This document shows positions 8,027 to 15,740 of a DNA stretch of 64,000 nucleotides, piece by piece. The translations under genes and the position numbers were made by a program. The stretch is from Saccharopolyspora kobensis (GTDB lineage Bacteria > Actinomycetota > Actinomycetes > Mycobacteriales > Pseudonocardiaceae): the NCBI RefSeq assembly GCF_900108315.1, contig NZ_FNVB01000003.1, forward strand, positions 283,404 to 347,403. The letters run 5' to 3'. The notes beneath the pieces are model-generated. The model saw only the letters and a list, made by a program, of their open reading frames with translations. It did not search any database and was not told where the DNA came from. Each line of letters opens with the position of its first letter. The stretch's first letter is position 1.

Positions 8027-9667
8027 GTGAACGCAAGCACTGCACAGGCCGGCCGTGCGACGCGCGCCGAGATCGAGTCGTCCTGGCGGCGTGCCAGCAT
8101 GAGCGGCCTGCGCCCGGAAGCAGCGCTGGACCGGCTGAGCATCGGCGAGTTCGACCCCCGCAGCCGGCTCCTGGTCGCCACCGCTCCGGTGCTGGACGAG
8201 CTGACCGACCGGCTGGCCGGGACCACCTTCTGCATCGCGCTCGCCGACAGCACCGGCCGGATCGTGGACCGCCGGTTCACCGACCCGCGCACCGAACGGG
8301 CGCTCGACCGGATCAGCGCGGTCCCCGGCGCGCAGTACACCGAGGAGAACGCGGGCACCAACGCGCTGGGCACACCGCTGGAGACCATGCGCGGCGTCAC
8401 CGTGCACGGGCGGGAGCACTTCGTCGAGGCGTTGAAGGTGTTCAGCTGCTACGGCCACCCGATCCGCAATCCGGTGACCCGGCGGATCGAAGGCGTCCTG
8501 GACATCACCGGTGTGGGCCCCGAGGCGAACCCGCTGTTCGCACCGCTGATGCAACGCGCCGTGGAGGACATCGAGCAACGCCTGTGGGAAGGCGCGCGGC
8601 AGGCGGAGAGAAGGCTGCTGCAGGCGTTCCAGCACGCCGCCCAGCGGCGGTGCCGGGCGCTGGTGGGCTTCGGCGACGAGCTCGTGCTGACCAACCGGGC
8701 CGCGCTCGACCTCCTCGACCCCTCGGATCACGCCGTCCTGCGCGACATCGCCTCGGCCGCGCCCGGTTCCGGTGAGCTCGCGCGCGAGCTGGTGCTGGGA
8801 TCCGGCGCACCTGTCACCTTGCGCGCGCACAAGGTCGGCGGCACACCGGACGGCGTGCTCGTCGAGCTGACGCCCCGCGCGCGAACCCGGGTGCCGCGCC
8901 GCCGCACCGGGCCACGGTTGTCCACACTGGACAGCAGGCTCGCGGAGCTGCGCACGAGCGGCGAACCGGTGCTCATCGCCGGTGAACCGGGCTCGGGCCG
9001 AACCCGCGCGGCGCACCTGGTCGCCGGTGCCCGCGCGGACGTCCTCGACGCCACCGACCTCGTCGTGCTGGGCGAGCGGGAGTGGGCCGAGCGGCTCGAC
9101 TCGGCGACCGCGGAGGCACTGGTCGTCGAGCGGATCGAGCTCCTGCCCGAGGCGTTGTGCGCGCGCCTGGCCCGCCGGCTCGCGGAGCGGCCGCGCGTGG
9201 TGCTCACCTCCGCGCCGCAACCCGATCTGCCCGCCGCGGTGCGCAGCGCCGCCGCGCTCTGCCCGGCCCGGGTCGACCTGCCGCCGCTGCGCAACCGGGA
9301 CGACGAGTTCGCCCGGATCGCCCACGCGATGCTCGCCGAGGTCCGGCCGGCGGCGCGGATCGCGCCGAGCGCGCTCGAAGCGCTGATCGCGCAGCCGTGG
9401 CCGGGAAATCTGCGGGAGCTGCGGGGAGTTCTCCGCGCGACCGCCGAGAAGCGCACCGCCGGTGACATCACCATCCACGACCTGCCCGCCGCCTACCGCA
9501 ACACCGGGCGCTCCGCCCGGCTCAGCGGCCGCGAGCGCGCCGAACGCGACGCCATCGCCGAAGCGCTGCGGATCACGGGCGGCAACAAGGTGCACGCCGC
9601 GCAGCGCCTGGGCATCAGCCGCACCACCCTGTACAGCCGGATGCGGGCCTTCGGCCTGCCGCGCTGA
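8027..9667 (+). CDS. AcoR/DhaR-like GAF-AAA-Fis transcriptional regulator without a GAFTGA loop
   Basis: A 546-residue regulator with the layout of bacterial enhancer-binding proteins. An N-terminal sensor/GAF region (about 20-190) contains YTEENAGTNALGTPLE and VKVFSCYGHPIRNP-like segments typical of AcoR. A reduced AAA+ core follows with Walker A GEPGSGRTRAAH near 320 and a PWPGNLREL segment near 463, then a C-terminal Fis-type helix-turn-helix (NKVHAAQRLGISRTTLYSR). The GAFTGA loop that contacts sigma-54 is absent and the AAA+ part is shortened. GTG start behind GGAGGACGCG. In relatives this regulator activates a downstream alcohol dehydrogenase, which is exactly what lies downstream here. 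Confidence 0.88.
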   Translation: MNASTAQAGRATRAEIESSWRRASMSGLRPEAALDRLSIGEFDPRSRLLVATAPVLDELTDRLAGTTFCIALADSTGRIVDRRFTDPRTERALDRISAVPGAQYTEENAGTNALGTPLETMRGVTVHGREHFVEALKVFSCYGHPIRNPVTRRIEGVLDITGVGPEANPLFAPLMQRAVEDIEQRLWEGARQAERRLLQAFQHAAQRRCRALVGFGDELVLTNRAALDLLDPSDHAVLRDIASAAPGSGELARELVLGSGAPVTLRAHKVGGTPDGVLVELTPRARTRVPRRRTGPRLSTLDSRLAELRTSGEPVLIAGEPGSGRTRAAHLVAGARADVLDATDLVVLGEREWAERLDSATAEALVVERIELLPEALCARLARRLAERPRVVLTSAPQPDLPAAVRSAAALCPARVDLPPLRNRDDEFARIAHAMLAEVRPAARIAPSALEALIAQPWPGNLRELRGVLRATAEKRTAGDITIHDLPAAYRNTGRSARLSGRERAERDAIAEALRITGGNKVHAAQRLGISRTTLYSRMRAFGLPR

Positions 9668-9669
9668 GG

Positions 9670-9686
9670 TGTTCAGAAGTTGAACA
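9670..9686. promoter_or_regulatory. Inverted repeat, likely activator site for the alcohol dehydrogenase
   Basis: TGTTCA and TGAACA form a perfect inverted repeat with a 5-base spacer, starting 2 bases after the regulator stop and about 260 bases before the dehydrogenase. Position and form resemble the upstream activating sites bound by the Fis-type domain of AcoR-like regulators. It is the only clean dyad in this spacer. Confidence 0.4.
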
Positions 9687-9840
9687 GTTGACCGCCCGCC
9701 CCGACCGGAATCCTGGGCCGGGTCACGACGACGTGAGGAGGCCAGGTGGCAGCGGTCGACGACCTCGCCCGGAACGCCCCGGCCGCCCACGAGCAGATCC
9801 CCCCGGAGCCCGGAGCCGAGGACCTGGCTCCCGCATCGCG

Positions 9841-9930
9841 CTGCCGTTCGGCGGTTTCGAGCCGAGCGGTCGAGGGCGTGCACTGGGAGCCGAAGCCATC
9901 GACCGCTGGATCAGTCACCGTCGCGCTGTA
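9841..9930 (+). pseudogene. C-terminal remnant of an aldehyde dehydrogenase
   Basis: Reading from CTG at 9841, the frame gives LPFGGFEPSGRGRALGAEAI followed by DRWISHRRAV. This is the conserved end of NAD(P)-dependent aldehyde dehydrogenases (PFGG-x-x-xSG-x-GR-x-x-G-x-E-A/G-I/L). No start, no catalytic Cys and no NAD-binding region remain; upstream sequence is in a different frame. It is followed directly by the alcohol dehydrogenase, where an aldehyde dehydrogenase is a natural operon partner. I infer a deletion that removed nearly the whole gene. An intact small gene (GTG at 9746, behind AGGAGG) overlaps in another frame but is probably incidental. Confidence 0.6.
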
Positions 9931-9946
9931 GATCGGAGGCCGGAAG

Positions 9947-11056
9947 TTGAAGACGAAGGCAGCAGTTCTGCGTGATGTCGGCAAGCCGTTCGAGATCGTC
10001 GAGCTGGACCTGGACGGGCCGCGGGAGGGCGAGGTGCTGATCAAGTACACCGCCGCCGGGCTGTGCCACTCCGACCTGCACCTCACCGACGGCGACCTGC
10101 CGCCGCGCTTCCCCATCATCGGCGGCCACGAGGGCGCCGGGATCATCGAGGAGGTCGGGCCGGGCGTCACCAAGGTCGCGCCGGGCGACCACGTGGTGTG
10201 CAGCTTCATCCCCAACTGCGGCACCTGCCGCTACTGCTCCACCGGCAGGCAGAACCTCTGCGACATGGGCGCGACGATCCTGCAGGGCTCGATGCCCGAC
10301 GGGACCTTCCGGTTCCGCGACGGCGGCGAGGACATCGGCGCCATGTGCATGCTCGGCACGTTCTCCGAGCGGGCCACCATCTCGCAGCACTCGGTGGTCA
10401 AGGTCGACGACTGGCTGCCGCTGGAGACCGCGGTCGTGGTCGGCTGCGGCGTGCCCAGCGGCTGGGGCACGGCGGTCAACGCAGGCGACGTGCGCGCCGG
10501 TGACACCGTGGTCATCTACGGAATCGGCGGGCTGGGCATCAACGCCGTGCAGGGCGCGGTGCAGGCCGGTGCCAAGTACGTCGTGGTGGTCGACCCGCTG
10601 GAGTTCAAGCGGGAGAAGGCGCTGGAGTTCGGCGCCACGCACGCCTTCGCCGACGCCGACGAGGCGCAGGCGAAGATCACCGAGCTGACCTGGGGCCAGG
10701 GCGCGGACGCGGCGCTGATCCTGGTCGGCACCGTCGACGAGACCGTGGTGGCCAAGGCGACCGCCGCGATCGGCAAGGGCGGCACCGTGGTGATCACCGG
10801 CCTGGCCGACCCGGCCAAGCTCACGGTGCACGTCTCCGGCGCTGACCTGACGCTGAACGAGAAGACGATCAAGGGCACGCTGTTCGGCTCGGCCAACCCG
10901 CAGTACGACATCGTGCGGCTGCTGCGCCTCTACGACGCCGGGAAGCTCAAGCTGGACGAGCTGATCACCCGCCGCTACAGCCTGGAGCAGGTCAACGAGG
11001 GCTACCAGGACCTCCGGGACGGCAAGAACATCCGGGGCGTCATCGTGCACGACTGA
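9947..11056 (+). CDS. NDMA-dependent alcohol dehydrogenase (mycofactocin-associated type)
   Basis: A 369-residue zinc-dependent medium-chain alcohol dehydrogenase. It shows the catalytic zinc Cys and His (AAGLCHSDLHLTDG, GGHEGAG), the structural zinc cluster NCGTCRYCSTGRQNLC, and the Rossmann loop YGIGGLGINAVQGA. The long insertion ATILQGSMPDGTFRF and overall sequence match the Rxyl_3153-type family, whose tightly bound nicotinamide is re-oxidised by an external acceptor (NDMA in vitro, mycofactocin in vivo). The start is TTG at 9947 behind GGAGG. It is presumably activated by the AcoR-like protein upstream. The mycofactocin genes would have to be elsewhere in the genome. Confidence 0.92.
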   Translation: MKTKAAVLRDVGKPFEIVELDLDGPREGEVLIKYTAAGLCHSDLHLTDGDLPPRFPIIGGHEGAGIIEEVGPGVTKVAPGDHVVCSFIPNCGTCRYCSTGRQNLCDMGATILQGSMPDGTFRFRDGGEDIGAMCMLGTFSERATISQHSVVKVDDWLPLETAVVVGCGVPSGWGTAVNAGDVRAGDTVVIYGIGGLGINAVQGAVQAGAKYVVVVDPLEFKREKALEFGATHAFADADEAQAKITELTWGQGADAALILVGTVDETVVAKATAAIGKGGTVVITGLADPAKLTVHVSGADLTLNEKTIKGTLFGSANPQYDIVRLLRLYDAGKLKLDELITRRYSLEQVNEGYQDLRDGKNIRGVIVHD

Positions 11057-11137
11057 GCCGTTCGGCAGGACGAGCCGGACGACGGCTCGCCCAGACGGTG
11101 CGCGGATCGGCCGGTCCGCGTGACGCACAAGGGGGGC

Positions 11138-11176
11138 CGGGCCCGCCGCGCGACTCCGAGCCGCGCGGCGGGCCCG
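11138..11176 (+). terminator. Strong stem-loop terminator after the alcohol dehydrogenase
   Basis: A perfect 15-bp GC stem (CGGGCCCGCCGCGCG against its complement) closes a 9-base loop, about 80 bases after the dehydrogenase stop. No U-tract follows. Confidence 0.7.
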
Positions 11177-11282
11177 CTGTGCTGGTTCAGGGACTGGTAA
11201 GGGAGTCGTCCGCCACCGAACACGATCTCGTCCGCGAGCACCGGGATACTGGTCGTCGACGCGATCTCGGGAGGACGACGAG

Positions 11283-12158
11283 ATGACCGGTGGAACCAGG
11301 ACCGCGCCCGGGCGCCGGACGCTGCGGGAGACCATCACCCTGGTCTGCGTGCTGGCCCTGGTCCCGCTGGCCCCGGCCGCCGTGCTCTCGGTGCGCGTCG
11401 TGGAGCGCCTCTGGTGCGCCGACGGGGAGCTCGTCGTGGTCGGCTCGGCGCTCTACGCTCCGATCCTGCGGCAGGCGGCCGACGACTACACCGCGGCCTG
11501 CCCGGACAGCCGCATCCTGATCGACACCGGCGAGTCGGCCGAAGGGCTGCAACGGCTGGCCGACGGCGCAGCGGCGCGCGACGGCTCGCCCGAACTGCTG
11601 GCCGTCTCGGACGGCCCGCGCGGGCACGGACTGCCGCACCTCCGCGAGAAGCTGTTCGCCTCGGCCGCTTTCAGCCTGGTGGTGAATCCGGAAGCCGGCG
11701 TGACCGACCTCTCCCGGCAGCAGATCAGCGACATCCACGCCGGGCGCATCACCTCGTGGGCGCAGGTCGGCGGCAACGACGTGCCGATCTCTCCTGTCCG
11801 CCACGACGACAGCACGGCACGGCGCATCCTCGATCACCGGATCCTCGGCAGGCCCGAATCAGCCGGTTCCCGCTGCGAGGACGCACCGGCCTGCGCGCCG
11901 CGCGCCGACGGCGAAGTGCTGCGCGGTATCGCCGCGGATCCCGGTGGTCTCGGCTGCGCCGAGGCCGAAGCGGCCGCCGAGCACCCCGGCGTCCGCCCGC
12001 TCCGGATCGACGGCGAGCTCGCACCGGAGGAATCCACCGACCTGGGCCGGTATCCGTTGCGGCAGGCCGGATTCGCCTACGTCCGCGAAGACGCCGCACT
12101 CACATCGCTGGCGACGAGCTTCCTGAACTACCTGGCGAACAACCCGAGCGACCGCTGA
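11283..12158 (+). CDS. PstS-like substrate-binding protein, membrane anchored
   Basis: A 291-residue protein with a single N-terminal transmembrane segment (about 15-38, TLVCVLALVPLAPAAVLSV) and an extracytoplasmic periplasmic-binding-protein fold of the PstS type. VVGSALYAPILRQAADDYTA is the first strand-helix, the FSLVVNPEAGVTDLSRQQI segment matches the phosphate-binding family, and ITSWAQVGGNDVPISPVRHD with DDSTARRI corresponds to the S/T-x-R oxyanion-binding loop. Two Cys (near 200) could form a disulfide. No ABC permease genes are adjacent, so it may be a stand-alone sensor or scavenger. The start at 11283 follows GGGAGGACGACGAG. Confidence 0.7.
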   Translation: MTGGTRTAPGRRTLRETITLVCVLALVPLAPAAVLSVRVVERLWCADGELVVVGSALYAPILRQAADDYTAACPDSRILIDTGESAEGLQRLADGAAARDGSPELLAVSDGPRGHGLPHLREKLFASAAFSLVVNPEAGVTDLSRQQISDIHAGRITSWAQVGGNDVPISPVRHDDSTARRILDHRILGRPESAGSRCEDAPACAPRADGEVLRGIAADPGGLGCAEAEAAAEHPGVRPLRIDGELAPEESTDLGRYPLRQAGFAYVREDAALTSLATSFLNYLANNPSDR

Positions 12159-12189
12159 TCGATCCCCGGGCCGGGCCCGGAATTGCCCG

Positions 12190-12771
12190 TCACAGGCGGA
12201 ATTCCGCTCCGGCGACGGCCGCGTCGATCATGCCGAGGAGCGCCGATTCGAGGTCGCGGCGGACCTCCGGTTCCAGGTCCGGCGGAGTCCAGACCGGGCG
12301 GGCGGCGATTCCGTCGGCTGCCGCCAGGATCACCCGCTGGGCGGTGAGCGGGATGCCGTCGGCTTCCATGTCGCGCTGCCACCGCCGCTCGTCGGCCCTG
12401 GACATCTCGAGGATCTCCGGCACCGTGAGGAGCTGGGCGATGAGGCTGAAGCGCTCGATGACCTCATCGCCGTCGAACGGGGCGAGGTTCGCCCGGACGT
12501 AGGCGCGCGTGAGCCGTCCGGGGGTGCCCTCGGGATCGGCGATCTGCTCGTGCACGCAGTCGCGGAAGCCGTCGAGCTGCTCCTGGGCCAGCGCGATGAG
12601 CAGGGCCTGCTTGCTCGCGAAGTGGTACACCAGGCCGCCTTTGGAGATCCCGGCGTGGCGGGCGATGACGTCGAGCGTCGCGCCGACGCCCTGCGTGCTG
12701 ATCACCTGCGCGGCGGCGTCGAGCAGCAGCCGACGAGTGTCCTCGGGAGTCCGTCCGGTTGTGCGACCCAT
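12190..12771 (-). CDS. TetR family transcriptional regulator
   Basis: A 193-residue repressor. The N-terminal helix-turn-helix is TLDVIARHAGISKGGLVYHF, and the C-terminal half is an all-helical ligand domain (FSLIAQLLTVPEILEMSRAD). It is divergent from the P450 gene, and the perfect palindrome ACTGACTAGTCAGT lies between them, so it most likely represses the P450-ferredoxin operon and itself. The ligand is unknown and is plausibly the P450 substrate. Confidence 0.9.
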   Translation of the reverse strand: MGRTTGRTPEDTRRLLLDAAAQVISTQGVGATLDVIARHAGISKGGLVYHFASKQALLIALAQEQLDGFRDCVHEQIADPEGTPGRLTRAYVRANLAPFDGDEVIERFSLIAQLLTVPEILEMSRADERRWQRDMEADGIPLTAQRVILAAADGIAARPVWTPPDLEPEVRRDLESALLGMIDAAVAGAEFRL

Positions 12772-12822
12772 GCGCCCATTCTTCCCGTCGCCCGCTGGAG
12801 GACGAGCACCAACCTGGAAACT

Positions 12823-12840
12823 GCACTGACTAGTCAGTAC
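12823..12840. promoter_or_regulatory. TetR operator between the regulator and the P450 gene
   Basis: The 14-bp core ACTGACTAGTCAGT (12825-12838) is a perfect palindrome; with flanks the dyad extends to 18 bp with one mismatched pair. It lies 45 bases before the P450 ATG and about 50 bases from the TetR start, a standard position for repressing both divergent promoters. Confidence 0.75.
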
Positions 12841-12884
12841 AGTTCATGGCGTAGCCATCACGCCCGGACGAAGGAGCGGATCGG

Positions 12885-14120
12885 ATGCCCCACGACCACC
12901 CAGCACCGGCCCCGCAATGCCCGATGGGCGCAGCGCCGGACGTCCCGCTGTTCCTGCGCCGCGACGGCTTCGACCCGGCGCCGGAGATGGCCGCGCTGCG
13001 CGAGGAGGAGGGCGTTCGCCTCGTGCCCTCGATGTTCGGCACTCCCGTCTACGCGGTCACCCGGCACGAGGCGGTGAAGACCGTCATGGCCGACACCAGC
13101 CGGTTCAGCGTCGCACCGCGCGAGGAGGAGTTCGGCATGTCGGCGCTCACCGAGGAGGAGCGGGCGCGGGTGGTGGCGGGCAACCTGCTCGGTCTCGACG
13201 CGCCCGAGCACACCCGGCTGCGGCGGATGCTGACCTCGGAGTTCACCGTGCGCCGCATGCGCGGGCTCCAGCCGCGCATCACCGAGATCGTCGAGGAGCA
13301 CCTCGACGCGATGGCGGCGGCGGGCCCGCCCGCGGACCTCGTCGCCGACTTCGCGCTGCCGATCCCCTCCCTGGTGATCTGCGAGCTGCTCGGCGTCCCC
13401 TACGCCGACCGCGCGGAGTTCCAGGAGCGCACCGGCAGGCAGCTCGACCTGTCGCTGCCGGAGGAGGAGCAGGCCGAGCTCCTCCGGGACAGCCGCGCGT
13501 ACATGGCCGGTCTGGTCGCCCGCGCGCAGGCGCGGCCCGGCGAGGACATGCTCGGCATGCTGGTCCGCGAGCACGGCGACGAGCTGACCACCGACGAACT
13601 GGTCGGCATCGCCGAACTGCTGCTCGCCGCCGGTCACGAGACCACCTCCAACATGCTCGGGCTCGGCACGCTCGCGCTGCTGCGCCACCCCGACCAGCTC
13701 GCGCTGGTCCGCGACGATCCCACGGCCGTCGCCCCGGCCGTCGAGGAACTGCTGCGCTACCTCAGCATCGTGACCGCGGGCGTGACCCGCACCGCGCTGC
13801 GCGACGTCGAGATCGACGGCGTCCCGATCCCGGCGGGTTCCGCGGTGGCGGTGGTGCTGGCGACGGCCAACCGCGACCCGCGCTCGGTCGACGACGGCGA
13901 GCGGCTCGACGTCACCCGCACCGCTGCCGGGCACGTCGCCTTCGGGCACGGCCTGCACCACTGCCTCGGCGCGCCGCTGGCGCGCATGGAGATGCAGATC
14001 GCCTTTCCCGCGCTCCTGCGGCGGTTCCCGGGCCTCGCGCTCGCGGTGCCCTGCGAGGAGGTCGCGTTCCGGCCGCACCACTTCATCCACGGCCTGCGCT
14101 CGCTGCCGGTGAGGTGGTGA
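12885..14120 (+). CDS. Cytochrome P450
   Basis: A 411-residue soluble bacterial P450. The I-helix oxygen motif AGHETTS lies near 249-255, the ExxR motif is EELLR, and the haem loop FGHGLHHCLG has Cys360 as axial ligand. Length and motifs match CYP105/107-like actinomycete enzymes, which hydroxylate secondary metabolites or xenobiotics. The ferredoxin gene starts 3 bases downstream, giving its electron donor. No ferredoxin reductase is adjacent. The divergent TetR regulator and operator imply substrate-inducible expression. The substrate cannot be assigned. Confidence 0.95.
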   Translation: MPHDHPAPAPQCPMGAAPDVPLFLRRDGFDPAPEMAALREEEGVRLVPSMFGTPVYAVTRHEAVKTVMADTSRFSVAPREEEFGMSALTEEERARVVAGNLLGLDAPEHTRLRRMLTSEFTVRRMRGLQPRITEIVEEHLDAMAAAGPPADLVADFALPIPSLVICELLGVPYADRAEFQERTGRQLDLSLPEEEQAELLRDSRAYMAGLVARAQARPGEDMLGMLVREHGDELTTDELVGIAELLLAAGHETTSNMLGLGTLALLRHPDQLALVRDDPTAVAPAVEELLRYLSIVTAGVTRTALRDVEIDGVPIPAGSAVAVVLATANRDPRSVDDGERLDVTRTAAGHVAFGHGLHHCLGAPLARMEMQIAFPALLRRFPGLALAVPCEEVAFRPHHFIHGLRSLPVRW

Positions 14121-14123
14121 GGG

Positions 14124-14315
14124 ATGCGGATCGAGGCGAACCGCGATGTCTGCGTCAGCGCGGGGATGTGCGTGCTGAACGCGCCCGAGGTGTTCGACCA
14201 GGACGATGACGGCGTCGTCGAGCCGCTCGTGGCCGAGGTGCCCGCGGAACATCTCGACGCCGTCACCCGCGCCGTGCAGGTGTGCCCGTCGGGCGCGCTG
14301 CGGATCAGCGGATGA
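14124..14315 (+). CDS. 3Fe-4S ferredoxin, P450 partner
   Basis: A 63-residue ferredoxin of the type that accompanies actinomycete P450s. The cluster ligands are Cys in DVCVSAGMC (C-x5-C) and in VCPSGAL. The middle Cys of a 4Fe-4S motif is absent, so a [3Fe-4S] cluster is expected. The N-terminus MRIEANRDVC and the EVFDQDDDG segment are typical. It is translationally close to the P450 (3-base gap) and ends 15 bases before a convergent gene. Confidence 0.93.
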   Translation: MRIEANRDVCVSAGMCVLNAPEVFDQDDDGVVEPLVAEVPAEHLDAVTRAVQVCPSGALRISG

Positions 14316-14329
14316 GCCTGCCCCACCGG

Positions 14330-15160
14330 CTACTGCGCGTCGGCGCAGAGCACCGCCACCGGGCACCGGGCGCGGCGGAGGACGCCGGAGGCGACCGAGC
14401 CGAGCAGCAGGGCCGCGAGCGGGCCCCGGCGGTTCCGGTGGCCCACGACGAGGAGCTGGGCTTCGCCGGCCATCTCGCTCAAGGCCGCCACCGGATGGCC
14501 GCGCGGGGTGTGCCTGCGCACGAGGACTTCCGGGTACTTCTCGCGCCAGCCCGTCAGCTGGTCGCCGAGGCTGCGCTCGGCTTCACCGCGCGCCTCGGCC
14601 AGCTCCTCCGGTGGCGCCAGCACGACCGAGAACTCCGCGCCCGGTGCCTCCCACACCTGCATCACCGCGAGTTCGGCCCGGCGGGCGGCGGCCACGTCGA
14701 AGGCGAACCGGAGGACCTGCTGGCCGTGCGGGGAGCCGTCCACGCCGACCAGCACCGGCCCGGCGCTCTCCCAGTGCTCGTGCACGACCACGACCGGGCA
14801 GCGGGCGTGGGTCGCGACCTTGGTGCTGATCGAGCCCAGCAGCATCCCCGCGGCCGCGGTGCGGCCTCTCGCGCCCAGCACCACGAGCTGGGCTCGGGAG
14901 GAGCACCGGATCAGCTCGGCCGCCGGGCGACCGCGCGCGATCTTCACGCTGATCGCGGTATCGGGGTCCGCGTCGCGGAACCGGTCCGCGATGCCCTCCA
15001 CCACGTCTTCGAGCACGCCGTCCCGGGACGGGTGGTCGTTGATGACGACGGCGTGCACCTCCGCTCCGCGCAGCGCGGCTTCGCCGACTGCCCACGCCAG
15101 CGCGTCGACCGACCGCTCGGAGCCGTCCACGCCGACGAGCACGGGTCCCCCGGCCAGCAT
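14330..15160 (-). CDS. Universal stress protein, tandem UspA domains
   Basis: A 276-residue protein with two UspA domains. Each has the ATP-binding G-2x-G-9x-G-S/T pattern: GARGRTAAAGMLLGSISTKV in the first and GHRNRRGPLAALLLGS in the second. Each begins with the Asp of VLVGVDGSxxS-type strands (VLVGVDGSERSVD; VLVGVDGSPHG). Tandem proteins of this kind in actinomycetes bind ATP and act in dormancy, hypoxia and stress responses. The ATG at 15160 has GGAGGTCGC upstream; the longer open frame runs into unrelated remnant sequence. No operon partner is evident. Confidence 0.92.
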   Translation of the reverse strand: MLAGGPVLVGVDGSERSVDALAWAVGEAALRGAEVHAVVINDHPSRDGVLEDVVEGIADRFRDADPDTAISVKIARGRPAAELIRCSSRAQLVVLGARGRTAAAGMLLGSISTKVATHARCPVVVVHEHWESAGPVLVGVDGSPHGQQVLRFAFDVAAARRAELAVMQVWEAPGAEFSVVLAPPEELAEARGEAERSLGDQLTGWREKYPEVLVRRHTPRGHPVAALSEMAGEAQLLVVGHRNRRGPLAALLLGSVASGVLRRARCPVAVLCADAQ

Positions 15161-15229
15161 GCGACCTCCTCCACGACCAGTCGAACCGGACAAATCATCC
15201 GGTTCAGGATCGCAGGACCGGGCCGACTC

Positions 15230-15496
15230 ACGCGCGCTGTGCGGGCCTGAGCTGCGGTTCGGCCGTGCTGGGTGCAGGACCGCACCGATCACCGCGATGC
15301 CGAGGCCGCGCACCAGCAGCGCGTCCGCTTCGAGGGTCGCCAGTTCGGCGAGCGGTGCGATGAGCGCGATGCCCGCCAGCACAGCGGGCCGATCGGCGGG
15401 TTCGCCACGGCCAGTCGGCAACGCCGCCGATCAGCGGTCCCAGCACCGGCGAGAGAGGTGCTGCACCCGCCCCGCTTCGGCGTCCGCGCGCGTCAT
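15230..15496 (-). pseudogene. Decayed MFS-type transporter remnant after mbtH
   Basis: An ATG at 15496 overlaps the MbtH stop (ATGA) and begins [11 protein letters not shown], but the frame soon hits a stop. In a second frame LSPVLGPLIGGVADWPWR carries the MFS motif C (GP-x-x-GG). A third frame gives VLAGIALIAPLAELATLEAD and then LLVRGLGIAVIGAVLHPA, a helix pair of MFS type. Two frameshifts and a large internal deletion explain this best. An exporter at this place, translationally coupled to MbtH, is common in siderophore clusters. The evidence is motif-level only. Confidence 0.45.
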
Positions 15497-15708
15497 GCCG
15501 TTGCCTCCCCCGTCGCCACCCGCAGGCTCTTCGGCCGCAGGTCGGTCCAGTTCGCCCGCACGTGCTCCAGGCACGCTTCGCGGGACTCCGGCCCGAACAC
15601 CCGCCGCCAACCCGCCGGGACCTCGGCGAACTCGGGCCAGAGCGAGTGCTGCTCCTCGTCGTTGACGAGCACCAGGAAGGCGCCCTCCGGATCGTCGAAC
15701 GGGTTCAT
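15493..15708 (-). CDS. MbtH family protein
   Basis: A 71-residue MbtH-like protein of normal length. It has the signature [20 protein letters not shown], then [18 protein letters not shown] and [10 protein letters not shown], with the conserved Trp residues in place. MbtH proteins bind the adenylation domain of non-ribosomal peptide synthetases and are needed for their folding or activity, typically in siderophore or antibiotic assembly. It lies 32 bases downstream of the DAHP synthase gene in the iron-box unit. No synthetase gene is in the window, so it must act in trans or on a cluster beyond this locus. Confidence 0.95.
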   Translation of the reverse strand: MNPFDDPEGAFLVLVNDEEQHSLWPEFAEVPAGWRRVFGPESREACLEHVRANWTDLRPKSLRVATGEATA

Positions 15709-15740
15709 GCTCACCTCTTTCGACCAGTGCTCGCCGCGGC

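Noticed and set aside
9746-9931. A 61-codon open frame with an AGGAGG site
   Set aside because: Codon pattern changes midway and its second half overlaps the better-supported aldehyde dehydrogenase remnant in another frame; a short leader peptide cannot be excluded.
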